From: Pseudoxanthomonas sp. PXM02
GTDB taxonomy: Bacteria > Pseudomonadota > Gammaproteobacteria > Xanthomonadales > Xanthomonadaceae
Reading direction: 5' to 3'
Assembly (NCBI RefSeq): GCF_014851805.1
Contig: NZ_JACVAK010000001.1
Location: 1,116,001 to 1,180,000, forward strand
DNA: 64,000 nt
The notes beneath the pieces are model-generated. The model made no database searches. It worked only from the letters and a program-made list of their open reading frames with translations, and was not told the DNA's origin. Shown here piece after piece: positions 1 through 9,045 of the stretch (within the stretch, counting starts at the first letter, position 1; the number at the start of each line of letters is the position of its first letter). The position numbers and the translations under genes are program-made.

Positions 1-8
1 TGTTCCAT
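1..8 (-). CDS. start of a leftward gene cut by the window edge
   Basis: On the minus strand an ATG at position 8 reads leftward out of the window (Met-Glu-...). It is preceded by a good ribosome binding site, AGGAG, with a 7-base spacer. It follows the proline iminopeptidase gene on the same strand by about 30 bases and is probably co-transcribed with it. Only two full codons are visible, so no function can be given. Confidence 0.45.
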
Positions 9-37
9 GGCGCTCTCCTGTTTGCGACGACGTGCGG

Positions 38-988
38 TCAGGCGAAGGCGTCGGTCGCGCGCACCAGCGCGTCGACGTTCTCGGCCTCGAACGCGGAGTG
101 GCCCGAGGCCGGCGTGATCTCGAGCGTCGCCTTCGGCCACGCCTTGTGCAGCTCCCACGCGTTGGCGACCGGGCAGACGACGTCGTAGCGCCCATGCACG
201 ATCACGCCTGGGATGTCCGCGATCCGCGACGTATCACGCAGCAGCTGGTCCTCGACCTCGAAGAAGCCGCCGTTGACGAAGTAGTGGTTCTCGATGCGCG
301 CGAACGCAAGCGCGAACTCCGGCTCCTCGTGCCCGCTGACGAAGTCGGCGTCCACGTGCAAGAAGCTGGTCGCGCCTTCCCACACGCTCCACGCCTTGGC
401 CGCGGCGAGACGGGTCGCCTTGTCGTCCGAGGTCAGGCGGCGATGGAAAGCCGAGATCAGGTCGTGGCGTTCGACCGGCGGAATCGCGGTGATGTAGTGC
501 TCCCACGCATCGGGGAACAGGCGGCTGGCGCCTTCCTGGTAGAACCACTCCAGCTCCCAGCGGCGAAGCATGAAGATGCCGCGCAGCACCAGCTCGGTCA
601 CGCGCTGCGGATGCGTCTCGGCATAGGCCAGCGCCAGCGTCGAACCCCAGCTGCCGCCGAACACCTGCCAGCGTTCGATCCCGAGTTGCTCGCGCAGCTT
701 TTCGATGTCGGCCACCAGATCCCAGGTGGTGTTGCCGACCAGGTCTGCATGCGGCGTCGAACGCCCAGAACCACGCTGGTCGAACAGCACGATGCGGTAC
801 TTCGCCGGGTCGTGGAAGCGGCGCATCTTCGGACTGCAGCCCGCGCCCGGCCCACCATGCAGCAGCACCACCGGCTTGCCGTCCGGGTTGCCGCACTGTT
901 CGTAGTACAGCGTGTGGCGGTCGTCGACCTTCAGCGTGCCGGTGTCGAAAGGCTCGATATCGGGGTACAGCGTGCGCATGGGCGGCAT
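38..988 (-). CDS. pip: proline iminopeptidase (alpha/beta hydrolase)
   Basis: Cytoplasmic peptidase releasing N-terminal proline from peptides. The 316-residue protein has the oxyanion motif HGGPGAG (44-50), the nucleophile elbow GGSWGST with Ser113, the acid in GRYD (Asp269) and the base in SGHS (His297). This is the full triad of peptidase family S33, and the length is normal for the family. The start at 988 has AGGA just upstream on the coding strand; an in-frame ATG at 979 (protein starting MRTLYPD) is an alternative that fits relatives equally well. A -10-like TAGACT on the minus strand (1008-1013) overlaps the stop codon of prmC and could give this gene its own promoter. Confidence 0.93.
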   Translation of the reverse strand: MPPMRTLYPDIEPFDTGTLKVDDRHTLYYEQCGNPDGKPVVLLHGGPGAGCSPKMRRFHDPAKYRIVLFDQRGSGRSTPHADLVGNTTWDLVADIEKLREQLGIERWQVFGGSWGSTLALAYAETHPQRVTELVLRGIFMLRRWELEWFYQEGASRLFPDAWEHYITAIPPVERHDLISAFHRRLTSDDKATRLAAAKAWSVWEGATSFLHVDADFVSGHEEPEFALAFARIENHYFVNGGFFEVEDQLLRDTSRIADIPGVIVHGRYDVVCPVANAWELHKAWPKATLEITPASGHSAFEAENVDALVRATDAFA

Positions 989-1010
989 GTCCTGAACGAA
1001 AGCGGACAGT

Positions 1011-1883
1011 CTAGCGGTTGCCGTCTTGCCCTTCCGTTACGCGGCCGAGCGTGACGCGGTCGCGCTGCTCCAGGTCCAGTTCCGTCGCGACGTCGATGAA
1101 ACCGGCGCCATACAGGAGCCTCCGGATCGCCTCGCCCTGGTCCCAACCGTGTTCGAGCAGCAGCCAGCCGCCGGGGAGCAGATGCGATGGCGCAATGGCG
1201 ACGATCTCGCGGATCGCGTCCAGACCGTCGGCACCGGAGGACAGCGCGGTGGGCGGCTCGAAACGCAGGTCGCCCTGCGCCAGGTGCGGATCGCCGTCGG
1301 CGATGTAGGGCGGATTGCTGGCGATCAGATCGAAACGCTCACCCGCCAACGGGGCCAACCAGCTGCCATGGCGGAACGCAACGTTGGCGACTTCGTTGCT
1401 GCGGGCATTTTCCTGCGCGACCTGCAGTGCTGCCTCGCTGAGATCCGTCGCCACGACGTCGGCCTGCGGGCGTTCGCTGGCGATGGCCAGGGCGATGGCA
1501 CCGGTACCGGTACCGAGATCGGCGACGCGTATCGCGCGATCGACTGGCAACCGCTCCAGCGCCAGTTCGACCAGGCGTTCGGTCTCGGGACGCGGAATCA
1601 GCGTGGCGGGCGACACCTGCAGGTCAAGGGTCCAGAACCCGCGCCGGCCGAGCAGGTAGGCCAACGGCTCGCCCGCCTCCCGCCGCGCCAGCAGGGCTTC
1701 GAAAGCCAACGCCTCTGATCCAGACAGCGGATCGTCGCCATGGGCGAACAGCCACGCCCGGTCCCGCCCCAGCACATGCAGCAGCAGGTGTTCGGCTTCA
1801 TGGCGGGCATCGGGACCGGTCAGGTGGGCCGACGCGGCACGCAGGGCCAGATCGAGACGGGCGGTGGGCAGGTCGGCGGGCAT
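1011..1883 (-). CDS. prmC: peptide chain release factor N5-glutamine methyltransferase
   Basis: Methylates the glutamine of the GGQ motif in release factors RF1 and RF2 using S-adenosylmethionine, which promotes translation termination. The 290-residue protein has the SAM-binding loop [11 protein letters not shown] (122-132), the acidic residue of motif II in VVATDLS, and the hallmark NPPY (190-193) that binds the target glutamine. The N-terminal helical release-factor-binding domain (about 1-90) is intact. Only 22 bases separate it from pip downstream. A TACCAT hexamer lies 8 bases before the ATG on the coding strand (1892-1897), so the transcript may be almost leaderless. Confidence 0.94.
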   Translation of the reverse strand: MPADLPTARLDLALRAASAHLTGPDARHEAEHLLLHVLGRDRAWLFAHGDDPLSGSEALAFEALLARREAGEPLAYLLGRRGFWTLDLQVSPATLIPRPETERLVELALERLPVDRAIRVADLGTGTGAIALAIASERPQADVVATDLSEAALQVAQENARSNEVANVAFRHGSWLAPLAGERFDLIASNPPYIADGDPHLAQGDLRFEPPTALSSGADGLDAIREIVAIAPSHLLPGGWLLLEHGWDQGEAIRRLLYGAGFIDVATELDLEQRDRVTLGRVTEGQDGNR

Positions 1884-2147
1884 CGTCGCGCATGGTACCG
1901 GGCCGAGGCATCCCGGACGCGCCCGTATCGCCGCGCCGCACCATCATGGTGCTCAATGGCGTATGGAGCGACTTTCACCGCCCAAGGGCCGTGTGCGCGT
2001 CCCGCTGGATCTTTGGCCTGCATGGTCAATACCTGCCATGTAACGGTGCGCATCACGCGAAGAAATGCTAACCCACTGAAAAAACTTACTTTTTATGAGT
2101 GCCTTGCTTGGCCGCTTGCCTGGACCACTGCCCGACCCCACTTATTG
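1884..2147. other. intergenic region between divergent prmC and ahpC
   Basis: About 260 bases without a supportable gene, upstream of the OxyR site. It holds the candidate prmC -10 (1892-1897) and an unusually A/T-rich patch at about 2065-2105, including short A and T runs, in an otherwise GC-rich neighbourhood. Open frames crossing it lack ribosome binding sites and are in-frame extensions of ahpC or antisense frames. The A/T patch could be an UP-like or bendable element for the ahpC promoter, but nothing more can be seen. Confidence 0.4.
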
Positions 2148-2184
2148 ATAGCCAAAGACTATCTATCCAATTCCATCAATCGAT
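2148..2184 (+). promoter_or_regulatory. OxyR binding site upstream of ahpC
   Basis: The sequence reads ATAG-N7-CTAT-N7-ATTC-N7-CGAT, against the established OxyR tetramer pattern ATAG-N7-CTAT-N7-ATAG-N7-CTAT. The first dyad (2148-2162) is perfect; the second keeps half of its key bases with exact spacing, giving 12 of 16 matches. It ends one base before the ahpC -35 element, the position expected for an activator contacting RNA polymerase. Because oxyR is the third gene of this cluster, the site probably also sets OxyR supply. Confidence 0.75.
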
Positions 2185-2213
2185 TTGAGATATCAATAGT
2201 CGCTGCCTACCAT
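2185..2213 (+). promoter_or_regulatory. ahpC promoter
   Basis: TTGAGA (2185-2190) and TACCAT (2208-2213) are separated by 17 bases, a good sigma-70-type pair directly downstream of the OxyR site. Transcription would begin near 2220, leaving a leader of about 39 bases that contains GAGGA (2248-2252) six bases before the ahpC ATG. Confidence 0.65.
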
Positions 2214-2258
2214 GGCGCCATCGCTTCACCACACCCACTCCACTCACGAGGATCTTCC

Positions 2259-2822
2259 ATGTCCCTGATCAACACCGCGGTCCAGCCGTTCAAGACCACC
2301 GCCTTCCACAACGGCGAATTCGTCGAAGTCACCGACGGCACCCTGAAGGGCAAGTGGTCGGTCCTGATCTTCATGCCGGCCGCCTTCACCTTCAATTGCC
2401 CCACCGAAGTGGAAGACGCCGCCGCCAACTACGCCGAGTTCCAGAAGGCGGGCGCGGAGGTCTACATCGTCACCACCGACACGCACTTCTCGCACAAGGT
2501 GTGGCACGAAACCTCCCCGGCCGTGGGCAAGGCCCAGTTTCCGCTGGTCGGCGATCCGACCCACCAGCTGACCCGCGCCTTCGGCGTGCACATCGAAGAA
2601 GAAGGCCTGGCCCTGCGCGGCACCTTCGTCATTAATCCGGAAGGCGTCATCAAGACCGCCGAGATCCACAGCAACGAGATCGCCCGTGACGTGTCGGAGA
2701 CCCTGCGCAAGCTGAAGGCCGCGCAGTTCACCGCCGCCAACCCCGGCCAGGTCTGCCCGGCCAAGTGGAAGGAAGGCGCGCAGACGATCGCCCCGTCGCT
2801 GGACCTGGTCGGCAAGATCTAA
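2259..2822 (+). CDS. ahpC: alkyl hydroperoxide reductase subunit C (peroxiredoxin)
   Basis: Typical 2-Cys peroxiredoxin that reduces hydrogen peroxide and organic hydroperoxides. The 187-residue protein has the peroxidatic cysteine in FNCPTE (Cys47) and the resolving cysteine in VCPAKW (Cys166), at the spacing of E. coli AhpC (46/165). The start at 2259 is fixed by the GAGGA ribosome binding site and the family N-terminus MSLINT; the frame stays open far upstream but without homology. First gene of ahpC-ahpF-oxyR, under a clear OxyR-type operator, with large stem-loops after its stop codon. AhpF, encoded next, recycles it. Confidence 0.98.
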   Translation: MSLINTAVQPFKTTAFHNGEFVEVTDGTLKGKWSVLIFMPAAFTFNCPTEVEDAAANYAEFQKAGAEVYIVTTDTHFSHKVWHETSPAVGKAQFPLVGDPTHQLTRAFGVHIEEEGLALRGTFVINPEGVIKTAEIHSNEIARDVSETLRKLKAAQFTAANPGQVCPAKWKEGAQTIAPSLDLVGKI

Positions 2823-2833
2823 ATCCCGCTTCA

Positions 2834-2862
2834 ACGGCGCGTTCCTCCTGCGAACGCGCCGT
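2834..2862 (+). terminator. stem-loop directly after ahpC
   Basis: A perfect 11-bp inverted repeat (2834-2844 with 2852-2862) and a 7-base loop lies 12 bases after the ahpC stop. No T-run follows, so it may act as a partial terminator or as a 3' stabiliser of ahpC mRNA, letting ahpC be made in excess over ahpF. Confidence 0.6.
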
Positions 2863-2933
2863 GCTCCACCCAGTTGCACCACCGCATCACACCACCTCCG
2901 AGCCACCGGCCCGGAGGTCGGTCGCCCCTCGGA

Positions 2934-3021
2934 CGTTTGCAGCAGCGGCATGCGCCGCTTGCCGGTTCCCCCTCCCTGACCGGCTCCCTCTCTCCCCCGG
3001 CGCATGCCGCTCCTGCAAACG
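2934..3021 (+). repeat. long inverted repeat in the ahpC-ahpF gap
   Basis: The arms 2934-2957 and 2998-3021 are 24 bases long and pair at 23 of 24 positions around a 40-base loop. The loop itself can form a small GCCGGT/ACCGGC hairpin (2961-2966 with 2979-2984). A further 7-bp hairpin precedes it (2894-2900 with 2912-2918). The right arm ends 43 bases before the ahpF start, so the structure should be transcribed in ahpC-ahpF mRNA. It could also be an intergenic repeat element. Confidence 0.75.
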
Positions 3022-3064
3022 CCTGACCTCCCTCCCCCCGATTTCTTTCACGGAGACGTTCGCC

Positions 3065-4651
3065 ATGCTGGACGCCAATCTGAAGACGCAGCTCAAGGCC
3101 TACATGGAAAAGGCCGTGCGCCCGATCCATATCACCGCCCACCTCGACGACAGCGCCGGTTCGACCGAACTGCAGGCGTTGTTGAAGGACCTGCAGGACG
3201 TCTCCGACAAGATCACTGTCACCGAGCAGCGTGGTGGCGAACGTACGCCGTCGTTCGCGCTGACCTCGCCGGGCCATGACATCCACCTGACCTTCGCCGG
3301 CCTGCCGATGGGCCACGAGTTCACCTCGCTGGTGCTGGCACTGCTGCAGGTCGGCGGCCATCCGTCGAAGCTGGCACAGGACGTGATCGAACAGATCCGC
3401 ACGCTGGACGGCGAGTACCGCTTCGAAACGTATTTCTCGCTGTCGTGCCAGAACTGCCCGGACGTCGTGCAGGCGCTGAACCTGATGGCGGTGCTGAATC
3501 CGAAGATCCAGCACGTCGCCATCGACGGCGCGCTCTTCCAGCAGGAAGTCGAACAGCGTGAAGTGATGTCGGTGCCGACCATCTTCCTCAACGGCGAAGT
3601 CTTCGGTGCCGGCCGCATGGGCGTGGAAGAGATCGTCGCCAAGCTGGACACCAACGCCGGCAAGCGCGAGGCCGAGAAGATCAAGGCAAAGGCACCGTAC
3701 GACGTGCTCGTCGTCGGCGGCGGCCCCGCTGGCGCGGCCGCGGCAATCTACGCCGCGCGCAAGGGCATCCGCACCGGTGTGGCGGCCGAGCGTTTCGGTG
3801 GCCAGGTGCTGGACACGATGGCGATCGAGAACTTCATCTCCGTGCCCTACACCGAAGGTCCCAAGCTGGCCGCGGCGCTGGAGCAGCACGTCAAGGACTA
3901 CCAGGTCGACGTGATGAACCTGCAACGGGCGGAAGCCCTGGTGCCGGCCGGCAGAGACGGCCTGGTCGAAGTGAAGCTCGCCAACGGCGCCTCGTTGAAG
4001 TCGAAGACCGTGGTCCTGTCCACCGGCGCGCGCTGGCGGCAGATGAACGTGCCCGGCGAAAACGAGTACCGCAACAAGGGCGTGGCCTACTGCCCGCACT
4101 GCGATGGCCCGCTGTTCAAGGGCAAGCGCGTGGCGGTGATCGGCGGCGGCAACTCCGGCGTCGAGGCGGCGATCGACCTGGCCGGCATCGTGGCGCACGT
4201 CACCCTGATCGAATTCGACAGCCAGCTGCGCGCCGATGACGTGCTGCAGCGCAAGCTGCGCAGCCTGCCGAACGTGCGCGTCGTCACCAGCGCGCAGACG
4301 ACGGAAGTGCTGGGCGATGGCAGCAAGGTCAACGGACTGGTCTACAAGGACCGCGCGGGCGGCGATACGCACCGCGTGGAACTGGAAGGCGTCTTCGTGC
4401 AGATCGGCCTGCTGCCGAACACCGAGTGGCTGAAGGGCGTGGTGGCGCTGAGCCCGCGCGGCGAGATCATCGTCGACGACCGCGGCCAGACCAGCGTGCC
4501 GGGCGTGTTTGCCGCCGGTGACGCCACCACGGTGCCGTACAAGCAGATCGTCATCGCCATGGGCGAGGGCTCGAAGGCCGCGCTGAGCGCGTTCGACCAC
4601 CTGATCCGCACGTCGGCGCCGGTGGAAACCCCGGACGCGGTCGCGGCATGA
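3065..4651 (+). CDS. ahpF: alkyl hydroperoxide reductase subunit F
   Basis: NADH-dependent flavoprotein disulfide reductase that re-reduces AhpC. In 528 residues it has the N-terminal tandem thioredoxin-fold domain with the electron-shuttle cysteines in SCQNCP (Cys128, Cys131), the FAD-binding GGGPAG near 217-223, the thioredoxin-reductase dithiol CPHC (Cys343, Cys346), an NAD(H)-binding GGGNSG, and the C-terminal FAD motif in FAAGDATT. Cysteine positions fall within two residues of E. coli AhpF. The ATG at 3065 is preceded by GGAGA. It is separated from ahpC by 242 bases filled with stem-loops and followed by oxyR after 71 bases. Confidence 0.98.
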   Translation: MLDANLKTQLKAYMEKAVRPIHITAHLDDSAGSTELQALLKDLQDVSDKITVTEQRGGERTPSFALTSPGHDIHLTFAGLPMGHEFTSLVLALLQVGGHPSKLAQDVIEQIRTLDGEYRFETYFSLSCQNCPDVVQALNLMAVLNPKIQHVAIDGALFQQEVEQREVMSVPTIFLNGEVFGAGRMGVEEIVAKLDTNAGKREAEKIKAKAPYDVLVVGGGPAGAAAAIYAARKGIRTGVAAERFGGQVLDTMAIENFISVPYTEGPKLAAALEQHVKDYQVDVMNLQRAEALVPAGRDGLVEVKLANGASLKSKTVVLSTGARWRQMNVPGENEYRNKGVAYCPHCDGPLFKGKRVAVIGGGNSGVEAAIDLAGIVAHVTLIEFDSQLRADDVLQRKLRSLPNVRVVTSAQTTEVLGDGSKVNGLVYKDRAGGDTHRVELEGVFVQIGLLPNTEWLKGVVALSPRGEIIVDDRGQTSVPGVFAAGDATTVPYKQIVIAMGEGSKAALSAFDHLIRTSAPVETPDAVAA

Positions 4652-4722
4652 TGTCCGGGTGCGGGCTGCGTGGCGGCCCGCACCTCGTCGCACGCACGGC
4701 GGTTCCCTGAGGGAGGAGTCCG

Positions 4723-5682
4723 ATGAACCTGCGCGATCTCAAGTACCTCGTGGCCCTGGCCGACCACAAGCATTTCGGCCGCGCCGCCGCGGCGTGCTAT
4801 GTCAGCCAGCCCACGCTGTCGACCCAGATCAAGAAGCTGGAAGACGAACTGGGCGTGCCGCTGGTCGAGCGTGCGCCACGCAAGGTGATGCTGACGCCGG
4901 CCGGCCGCGACGCCGCCGATCGCGCGCGCCGCATCGTCGCCGAAGTCGAGCAGATGAAGGAAGCCGCACGCCGCAGCCAGGATCCCGAGGCAGGCACCGT
5001 GCGCCTAGGCATCTTCCCCACGCTCGGCCCGTACCTGCTGCCGCACGTGGTGCCACGCATCCGCGCGCGCTTCCCGCACCTGGAACTGCTGCTGGTCGAA
5101 GAGAAGAGCGACGTGCTGCTGTCGCGCCTGCGTGAAGGCCGGCTCGACGCGGGCCTGCTGGCGTTGCCGGTGACGGACGACCAGTTGCATACGGAGTTCC
5201 TGTTCGAGGAGCCCTTCGTGCTCGCGGTGCCGGAATCGCACCCGCTCGCGCGGCGCGACTCGCTGAGCCTGGCCGAACTGTCGCAGCAGCAGTTGCTGCT
5301 GCTGGAGGACGGCCATTGCCTGCGCGAGCAGGCACTGGACGTGTGCCGGTTGTCGGGCGCCAACGAGAAATCGGAGTTCCGCGCGACAAGCCTCGAAACC
5401 CTGCGGCAGATGGTGGCGGCCGATGTCGGCATCACCCTGCTGCCGACATTGGCGGTGAAGCCGCCGGTCGCGCGCTCGGAGAACATCCACCTGCTCGGCT
5501 TCAGCGACTCGCACCCGAGCCGCCAGATCGCGATGGTGTGGCGCAAGAGTTCGGCGATGAGCGATTTCCTGCAGCAGCTCGCGCAGGTGTTCCGCGACCT
5601 GCCGCCGGGGCTGTTCGAACCCGACGCGCCGTTCTCCCGCCCACTGGCCTCACCGGAACGCGCGGCCACCCACGCAGCTTGA
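4723..5682 (+). CDS. oxyR: hydrogen-peroxide-sensing LysR-type regulator OxyR
   Basis: Transcriptional activator of peroxide defence. The 319-residue protein begins with a LysR-type winged helix (about 1-60, with FGRAAAACYVSQPTLSTQ as recognition region) followed by the sensor domain. The redox pair is intact: Cys199 in GHCLREQ and Cys208 in DVCRLSG, identical in position to E. coli OxyR, followed by the conserved FRATSLETLRQMV. GGAGG stands upstream of the ATG. The gene lies downstream of the two genes it is expected to activate, unlike E. coli where oxyR is unlinked, but as known for Xanthomonas. Confidence 0.97.
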   Translation: MNLRDLKYLVALADHKHFGRAAAACYVSQPTLSTQIKKLEDELGVPLVERAPRKVMLTPAGRDAADRARRIVAEVEQMKEAARRSQDPEAGTVRLGIFPTLGPYLLPHVVPRIRARFPHLELLLVEEKSDVLLSRLREGRLDAGLLALPVTDDQLHTEFLFEEPFVLAVPESHPLARRDSLSLAELSQQQLLLLEDGHCLREQALDVCRLSGANEKSEFRATSLETLRQMVAADVGITLLPTLAVKPPVARSENIHLLGFSDSHPSRQIAMVWRKSSAMSDFLQQLAQVFRDLPPGLFEPDAPFSRPLASPERAATHAA

Positions 5683-5731
5683 AGCCACCCCGCTTACGGG
5701 CTACGGTAAGCACGCAAAACAGGACACCGAT

Positions 5732-5767
5732 GGGCGGCGCGGCAACGCGTCGCCCGTTTCCTTTTCT
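5732..5767 (+). terminator. intrinsic terminator of the ahpC-ahpF-oxyR cluster
   Basis: A 10-bp GC-rich stem with one G-T pair (5732-5741 with 5746-5755) and a GCAA loop is followed by a T-rich tail (5756-5767). It lies 50 bases past the oxyR stop. A weaker hairpin, GCTTAC/GTAAGC (5692-5697 with 5706-5711), precedes it. Confidence 0.8.
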
Positions 5768-5794
5768 GCGCCCCCGAAATCCAGAGACCACGCC

Positions 5795-6235
5795 ATGAAC
5801 AACACCCGCACCAGCGGCCTGCCGCCGTCGCTTCCCCCGCTCATCGTCTCCAGCCGCGACCTGTCCCGCCTGGAGGCCCTGCTGGACACGCCCGTGCTGC
5901 GCCGGCATCCGGCCGCCCTCGCGCTTATGGACGAATTGAACCGCGCCGACGTGCGCACGCCGGACGACATGCCGGACAACGTGGTGACCATGCACTCGCG
6001 CGTAGAATGCGAGGACGAACTCACCGGCGAACACCATCGCCTGACCCTGGTGTACCCCCACGAAGCGAACGTCGAGACCGGACTGGTCTCCGTGCTCGCG
6101 CCCGTCGGCAGCGCATTGCTGGGGCTCTCGGTCGGACAGACGATCGACTGGCAGGCTTCCGGCAACCGGCCGCTGCGGCTGCGCGTCACCGCCATCGCCT
6201 ACCAGCCGGAAGCCAGCGGCAACCTGCACCGCTGA
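5795..6235 (+). CDS. rnk: Rnk-like nucleoside diphosphate kinase regulator (GreA/GreB C-domain)
   Basis: A 146-residue protein. After about 15 variable residues comes PLIVSSRDLSRLEALLD, the start of the Rnk coiled coil, then a C-terminal GreA/GreB-type domain (about 60-140) with VTLVYP-like and GSALLGLSVGQTIDW segments. In E. coli and Pseudomonas, Rnk binds RNA polymerase or influences NDP kinase and alginate production; the role here is inferred from family only. It sits after the oxyR terminator and is probably a separate transcription unit; its start overlaps the end of the T-rich region, so its promoter is not obvious. Confidence 0.85.
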   Translation: MNNTRTSGLPPSLPPLIVSSRDLSRLEALLDTPVLRRHPAALALMDELNRADVRTPDDMPDNVVTMHSRVECEDELTGEHHRLTLVYPHEANVETGLVSVLAPVGSALLGLSVGQTIDWQASGNRPLRLRVTAIAYQPEASGNLHR

Positions 6236-6345
6236 CCTGCGCCCGCGCTATCGCCTCAATCCACGAAAACCATCGTCCCGTGCCGGGTCCGCCCGTGCGG
6301 GACAGGGCATACTTGTGACCCCGTTTTCCCCCTGCCCCGAATCCC

Positions 6346-7314
6346 ATGTCCGATACGTCCCCCTCCAAGCTGCAGCAGCTCCGCGAACTCTCCGTCGTCG
6401 TCGCCGACACCGGCGACTATGACGCCATCAAGCGCCTCAAGCCGGTCGACTGCACCACCAATCCCACGCTGGTGAAGAAGGCGCTGGACCTGCCGGTCTA
6501 CGCCGACCTGATCGAGGAGCAACTGGCGTGGGCGCGCGCGCAGGGCGGTGGCGAAGATCTCGTCGACGAGGTCGTGGACCGCCTGACGATCGGCGTCGGC
6601 GCCAAGCTCGCCGGCCTGATCCCCGGCCGCGTCTCCACCGAGGTCGACGCCGACCAGGCCTACGACACCGCCGCCACCGTGGCGAAGGCGCGCAAGTTCG
6701 TGCAGATGTACGCCGACCAGGGCATCGGTCGGGACCGCATCCTGATCAAGGTCGCCTCCACCTGGGAAGGCGTGGAAGCCGCGCGCGTGCTGCAGGCCGA
6801 AGGCATCGACTGCAACCTGACGCTAATCTTCAATCCGACCCAGGCCATCGCCTGCGCCGAAGCCGGCGCGTTCCTGATCTCGCCGTTCGTGGGCCGCATC
6901 CTCGACTGGTACGTCGCCAACGGCCAGGCGCCGGCGAGCATCGACGAGGATCCGGGCGTGGTGTTCGTCCGCGGCGTCTACGCCGAGTTCAAGCGCCGCG
7001 GTTCGCCGACGGTGGTGATGGGCGCCTCGTTCCGTTCCACCGCACAGATCGAAGCACTCGCCGGCTGCGACCGCCTGACCATTTCGCCCGACCTGCTGGA
7101 AAAGCTGGACCAGGACCACGGCGACCTGCCTCGCAAGCTGTCGCCCGGCGCCAGGGAAGCCGTGGACGCGGCACCGGTGACGGCCGAGAGTTTCGCCGCC
7201 GCGATCGAGGCCGATCCGATGGCGAAGGAAAAGCTCGCCACCGGCATCGAGATCTTCGCCAAGGACCTGGCTGCGCTGCGCGCCACCATCCGCGAGAAGC
7301 TGGCGGCGAACTGA
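6346..7314 (+). CDS. tal: transaldolase
   Basis: Pentose phosphate enzyme transferring a dihydroxyacetone unit from sedoheptulose 7-phosphate to glyceraldehyde 3-phosphate. The 322 residues match the TalB subfamily length. CTTNPTLV (36-43) and the Schiff-base lysine in [12 protein letters not shown] (Lys135; Lys132 in E. coli) are present, as is the phosphate-binding MGASFRS region. A -10-like CATACT (6308-6313) upstream gives a plausible promoter with a leader of about 25 bases. The gene ends at a strong hairpin shared with convergent msrA. Confidence 0.97.
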   Translation: MSDTSPSKLQQLRELSVVVADTGDYDAIKRLKPVDCTTNPTLVKKALDLPVYADLIEEQLAWARAQGGGEDLVDEVVDRLTIGVGAKLAGLIPGRVSTEVDADQAYDTAATVAKARKFVQMYADQGIGRDRILIKVASTWEGVEAARVLQAEGIDCNLTLIFNPTQAIACAEAGAFLISPFVGRILDWYVANGQAPASIDEDPGVVFVRGVYAEFKRRGSPTVVMGASFRSTAQIEALAGCDRLTISPDLLEKLDQDHGDLPRKLSPGAREAVDAAPVTAESFAAAIEADPMAKEKLATGIEIFAKDLAALRATIREKLAAN

Positions 7315-7327
7315 TGTAATGCTGGAT

Positions 7328-7354
7328 CACCACGCGCCGCAACGGCGCGTGGTG
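7328..7354. terminator. bidirectional hairpin between tal and msrA
   Basis: A perfect 12-bp stem (7328-7339 with 7343-7354) and a CAA loop lies between the convergent stop codons of tal and msrA. It is symmetrical, so it can serve both transcripts. There is no strong T-run on either side. Confidence 0.7.
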
Positions 7355-7359
7355 CGTGA

Positions 7360-8010
7360 TCAGGCCTCCAGGCCGATCGGGCAACTCACGCCGGTGCCGC
7401 CCAAGCCGCAGTAACCGTTCGGATTCTTCGCCAGGTACTGCTGGTGATAGTCCTCGGCGTAGTAGAACGGCGGCGCGGGAAACACGATCTCGGTGGTGAT
7501 TCCGCCGTAGCCGGCGGCCTGCAGCTTCTGCTGGTAAGCCTGCAGGCTGGCTTCGGCCATCGCCTGCTGCTCCGGCGTATGGCAGTGAATGCCGGACCGG
7601 TACTGCGTACCGACGTCGTTACCCTGGCGCATGCCCTGCGTGGGATCGTGGCTTTCCCAGAACACCTGCAGCAGCCGTTCGAACGACACCTGCGCCGGGT
7701 CGTACACGACGCGCACGACCTCGTTATGCCCGGTCTGGCCGGAGCAGACTTCCTCGTAGGTCGCGTTCGGGGTGCCGCCGCCGGCGTAGCCGACGGACGT
7801 GCTGTAGACGCCCGGAACATTCCAGAACTTGCGCTCGGCACCCCAGAAGCAGCCCAGGCCGAACTCGACCTGCTGCAATCCGTCGAACGCGTCGCGCAGC
7901 GGATGGCCCTTGACGAAATGCACGTTGTGCAGCGGCAGCGGCGCGCTGCGGCCCGGCAGCATGTCTTCCGCGCGCGGCATGCGCTGCTTGTAGGCTCCGA
8001 TACCCAGCAT
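7360..8010 (-). CDS. msrA: peptide methionine sulfoxide reductase A
   Basis: Repairs the S-epimer of methionine sulfoxide in proteins. In 216 residues the catalytic cysteine is in GCFWGAE (Cys54); recycling cysteines are in YCGLGG (Cys201) and VSCPIG (Cys210), the three-cysteine layout of E. coli MsrA. The N-terminal part of about 45 residues is the extension seen in long MsrA forms. Its place next to the peroxide operon fits oxidative-stress repair, although it is on the other strand. A DUF2007 gene lies 29 bases upstream on the same strand. Confidence 0.96.
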   Translation of the reverse strand: MLGIGAYKQRMPRAEDMLPGRSAPLPLHNVHFVKGHPLRDAFDGLQQVEFGLGCFWGAERKFWNVPGVYSTSVGYAGGGTPNATYEEVCSGQTGHNEVVRVVYDPAQVSFERLLQVFWESHDPTQGMRQGNDVGTQYRSGIHCHTPEQQAMAEASLQAYQQKLQAAGYGGITTEIVFPAPPFYYAEDYHQQYLAKNPNGYCGLGGTGVSCPIGLEA

Positions 8011-8039
8011 GGCGAACCTCGTGGTGATGGAACGACGGA

Positions 8040-8309
8040 TCAGGCGGGCAGGATGCCCATGCCTTCGTCGTCGCCTTCCAAGATGGGGCCGTCGTCGCGC
8101 GATTCCAGTCCCAGCGCCTGCACGATGCCCTGCGCTTCGGGGAACGCTGTGTCCGGTACGCAGACCCGCAGCACGCCGAACAAGGGCAGCTCGCCCATGC
8201 CGCCCAGCAACGATTCGCCGAACACGAACGCCGGGATCTCCGCCTCTTCCAGCGCATGCTTCACCAGATGGGCATCGAACAGGTTGTCTGCCAGGTAGAT
8301 CACGCGCAT
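8040..8309 (-). CDS. DUF2007 domain small protein
   Basis: An 89-residue cytoplasmic protein with the DUF2007 pattern: an N-terminal beta-alpha unit ([23 protein letters not shown]), a middle GVLRVCVPD strand and a D/E-rich tail. The family is often named putative signal-transducing protein, but no activity is established, and its fold resembles PII-like or ferredoxin-like modules. A textbook AGGAGG lies five bases before the ATG. It precedes msrA on the same strand with a 29-base gap, so the two are probably one transcript. Confidence 0.8.
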   Translation of the reverse strand: MRVIYLADNLFDAHLVKHALEEAEIPAFVFGESLLGGMGELPLFGVLRVCVPDTAFPEAQGIVQALGLESRDDGPILEGDDEGMGILPA

Positions 8310-8347
8310 GGAGGCCTCCTTTGCAGCCAGCCTACACCCGCATTCCG

Positions 8348-9016
8348 CTAGGTCGACCGCCGGAGCCTGTCCGTGTCCGCCACCGATTCAGTTTCCGCCG
8401 CGGCAGCGGTACGCCATTCCTGCATCGCCGACAGCGCGAACAGCGCCTGCATGTAGGCACGTGCCGTGTCGTCGACCTCCACGCCGTAACCGTCGAAGCG
8501 GACCGCCACCGGCGCGTACATCGCGTCGACGATCCCGAACGTACCGAACAGGAAGTCCCCGCCCTTCCCGTGCGCAGCGCGCAGTTCCTGCCACAGTGCC
8601 TGCACGCGATCGATGTCGCGTTGCGCGGCCTCATCCCAGGTGTAGGCATCCGGCGTGCGCCGGCTGTTCATCGGCAGCTGCGTGCGCAGCGCGACGAAGC
8701 CCGAATGCATTTCCGCGGCGGCGGCACGGGCCAGCGCGCGTGCCGCCAGGTCTGCAGGCCAGCCACCGCCATCGAGCCAGCGCTCATTGGCGTATTCGCA
8801 GATCGCCAGCGAGTCCCAGACATGGACCTCACCATCGTGCAGCGCGGGCACCTTGCCGGTGGGGGCATGCCGCCTTGCCTGTGCCGTGAAGTCCGGTGCA
8901 TCCAGCAGCAGCCGGACCTCCTCGAAGGCCACGCCGAAGTGCCGCAGCAGCAGCCAGGGTCGCAGCGACCAGGACGAGTAGTTCTTGTTGCCGATGACTA
9001 GGACCGGAAGGCTCAT
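8348..9016 (-). CDS. glutathione S-transferase family protein
   Basis: A 222-residue soluble protein with an N-terminal thioredoxin-like domain (about 1-80: VIGNKNYSSWSLRPWLLL, then TGKVPALHDG and the glutathione-contacting DSLAICEY) and a helical C-terminal domain. The NKNYSSWSLR start is typical of a bacterial GST group near the zeta/beta-etherase types. The substrate is unknown. It diverges from glnS; a TATCCT -10 (complement of 9046-9051) is placed for it. No clear Shine-Dalgarno precedes the ATG. Confidence 0.88.
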   Translation of the reverse strand: MSLPVLVIGNKNYSSWSLRPWLLLRHFGVAFEEVRLLLDAPDFTAQARRHAPTGKVPALHDGEVHVWDSLAICEYANERWLDGGGWPADLAARALARAAAAEMHSGFVALRTQLPMNSRRTPDAYTWDEAAQRDIDRVQALWQELRAAHGKGGDFLFGTFGIVDAMYAPVAVRFDGYGVEVDDTARAYMQALFALSAMQEWRTAAAAETESVADTDRLRRST

Positions 9017-9045
9017 GCGGGGATCGCGGCACGTCAGGGCTGTTC

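Noticed and set aside
2831..4693. Minus-strand open frame of 620 codons opposite ahpF
   Set aside because: Antisense shadow of ahpF with the same His/Asp/Arg-rich composition; no ribosome binding site or motif. Similar shadows oppose glnS (9044-10813) and lptD (20656-22989).
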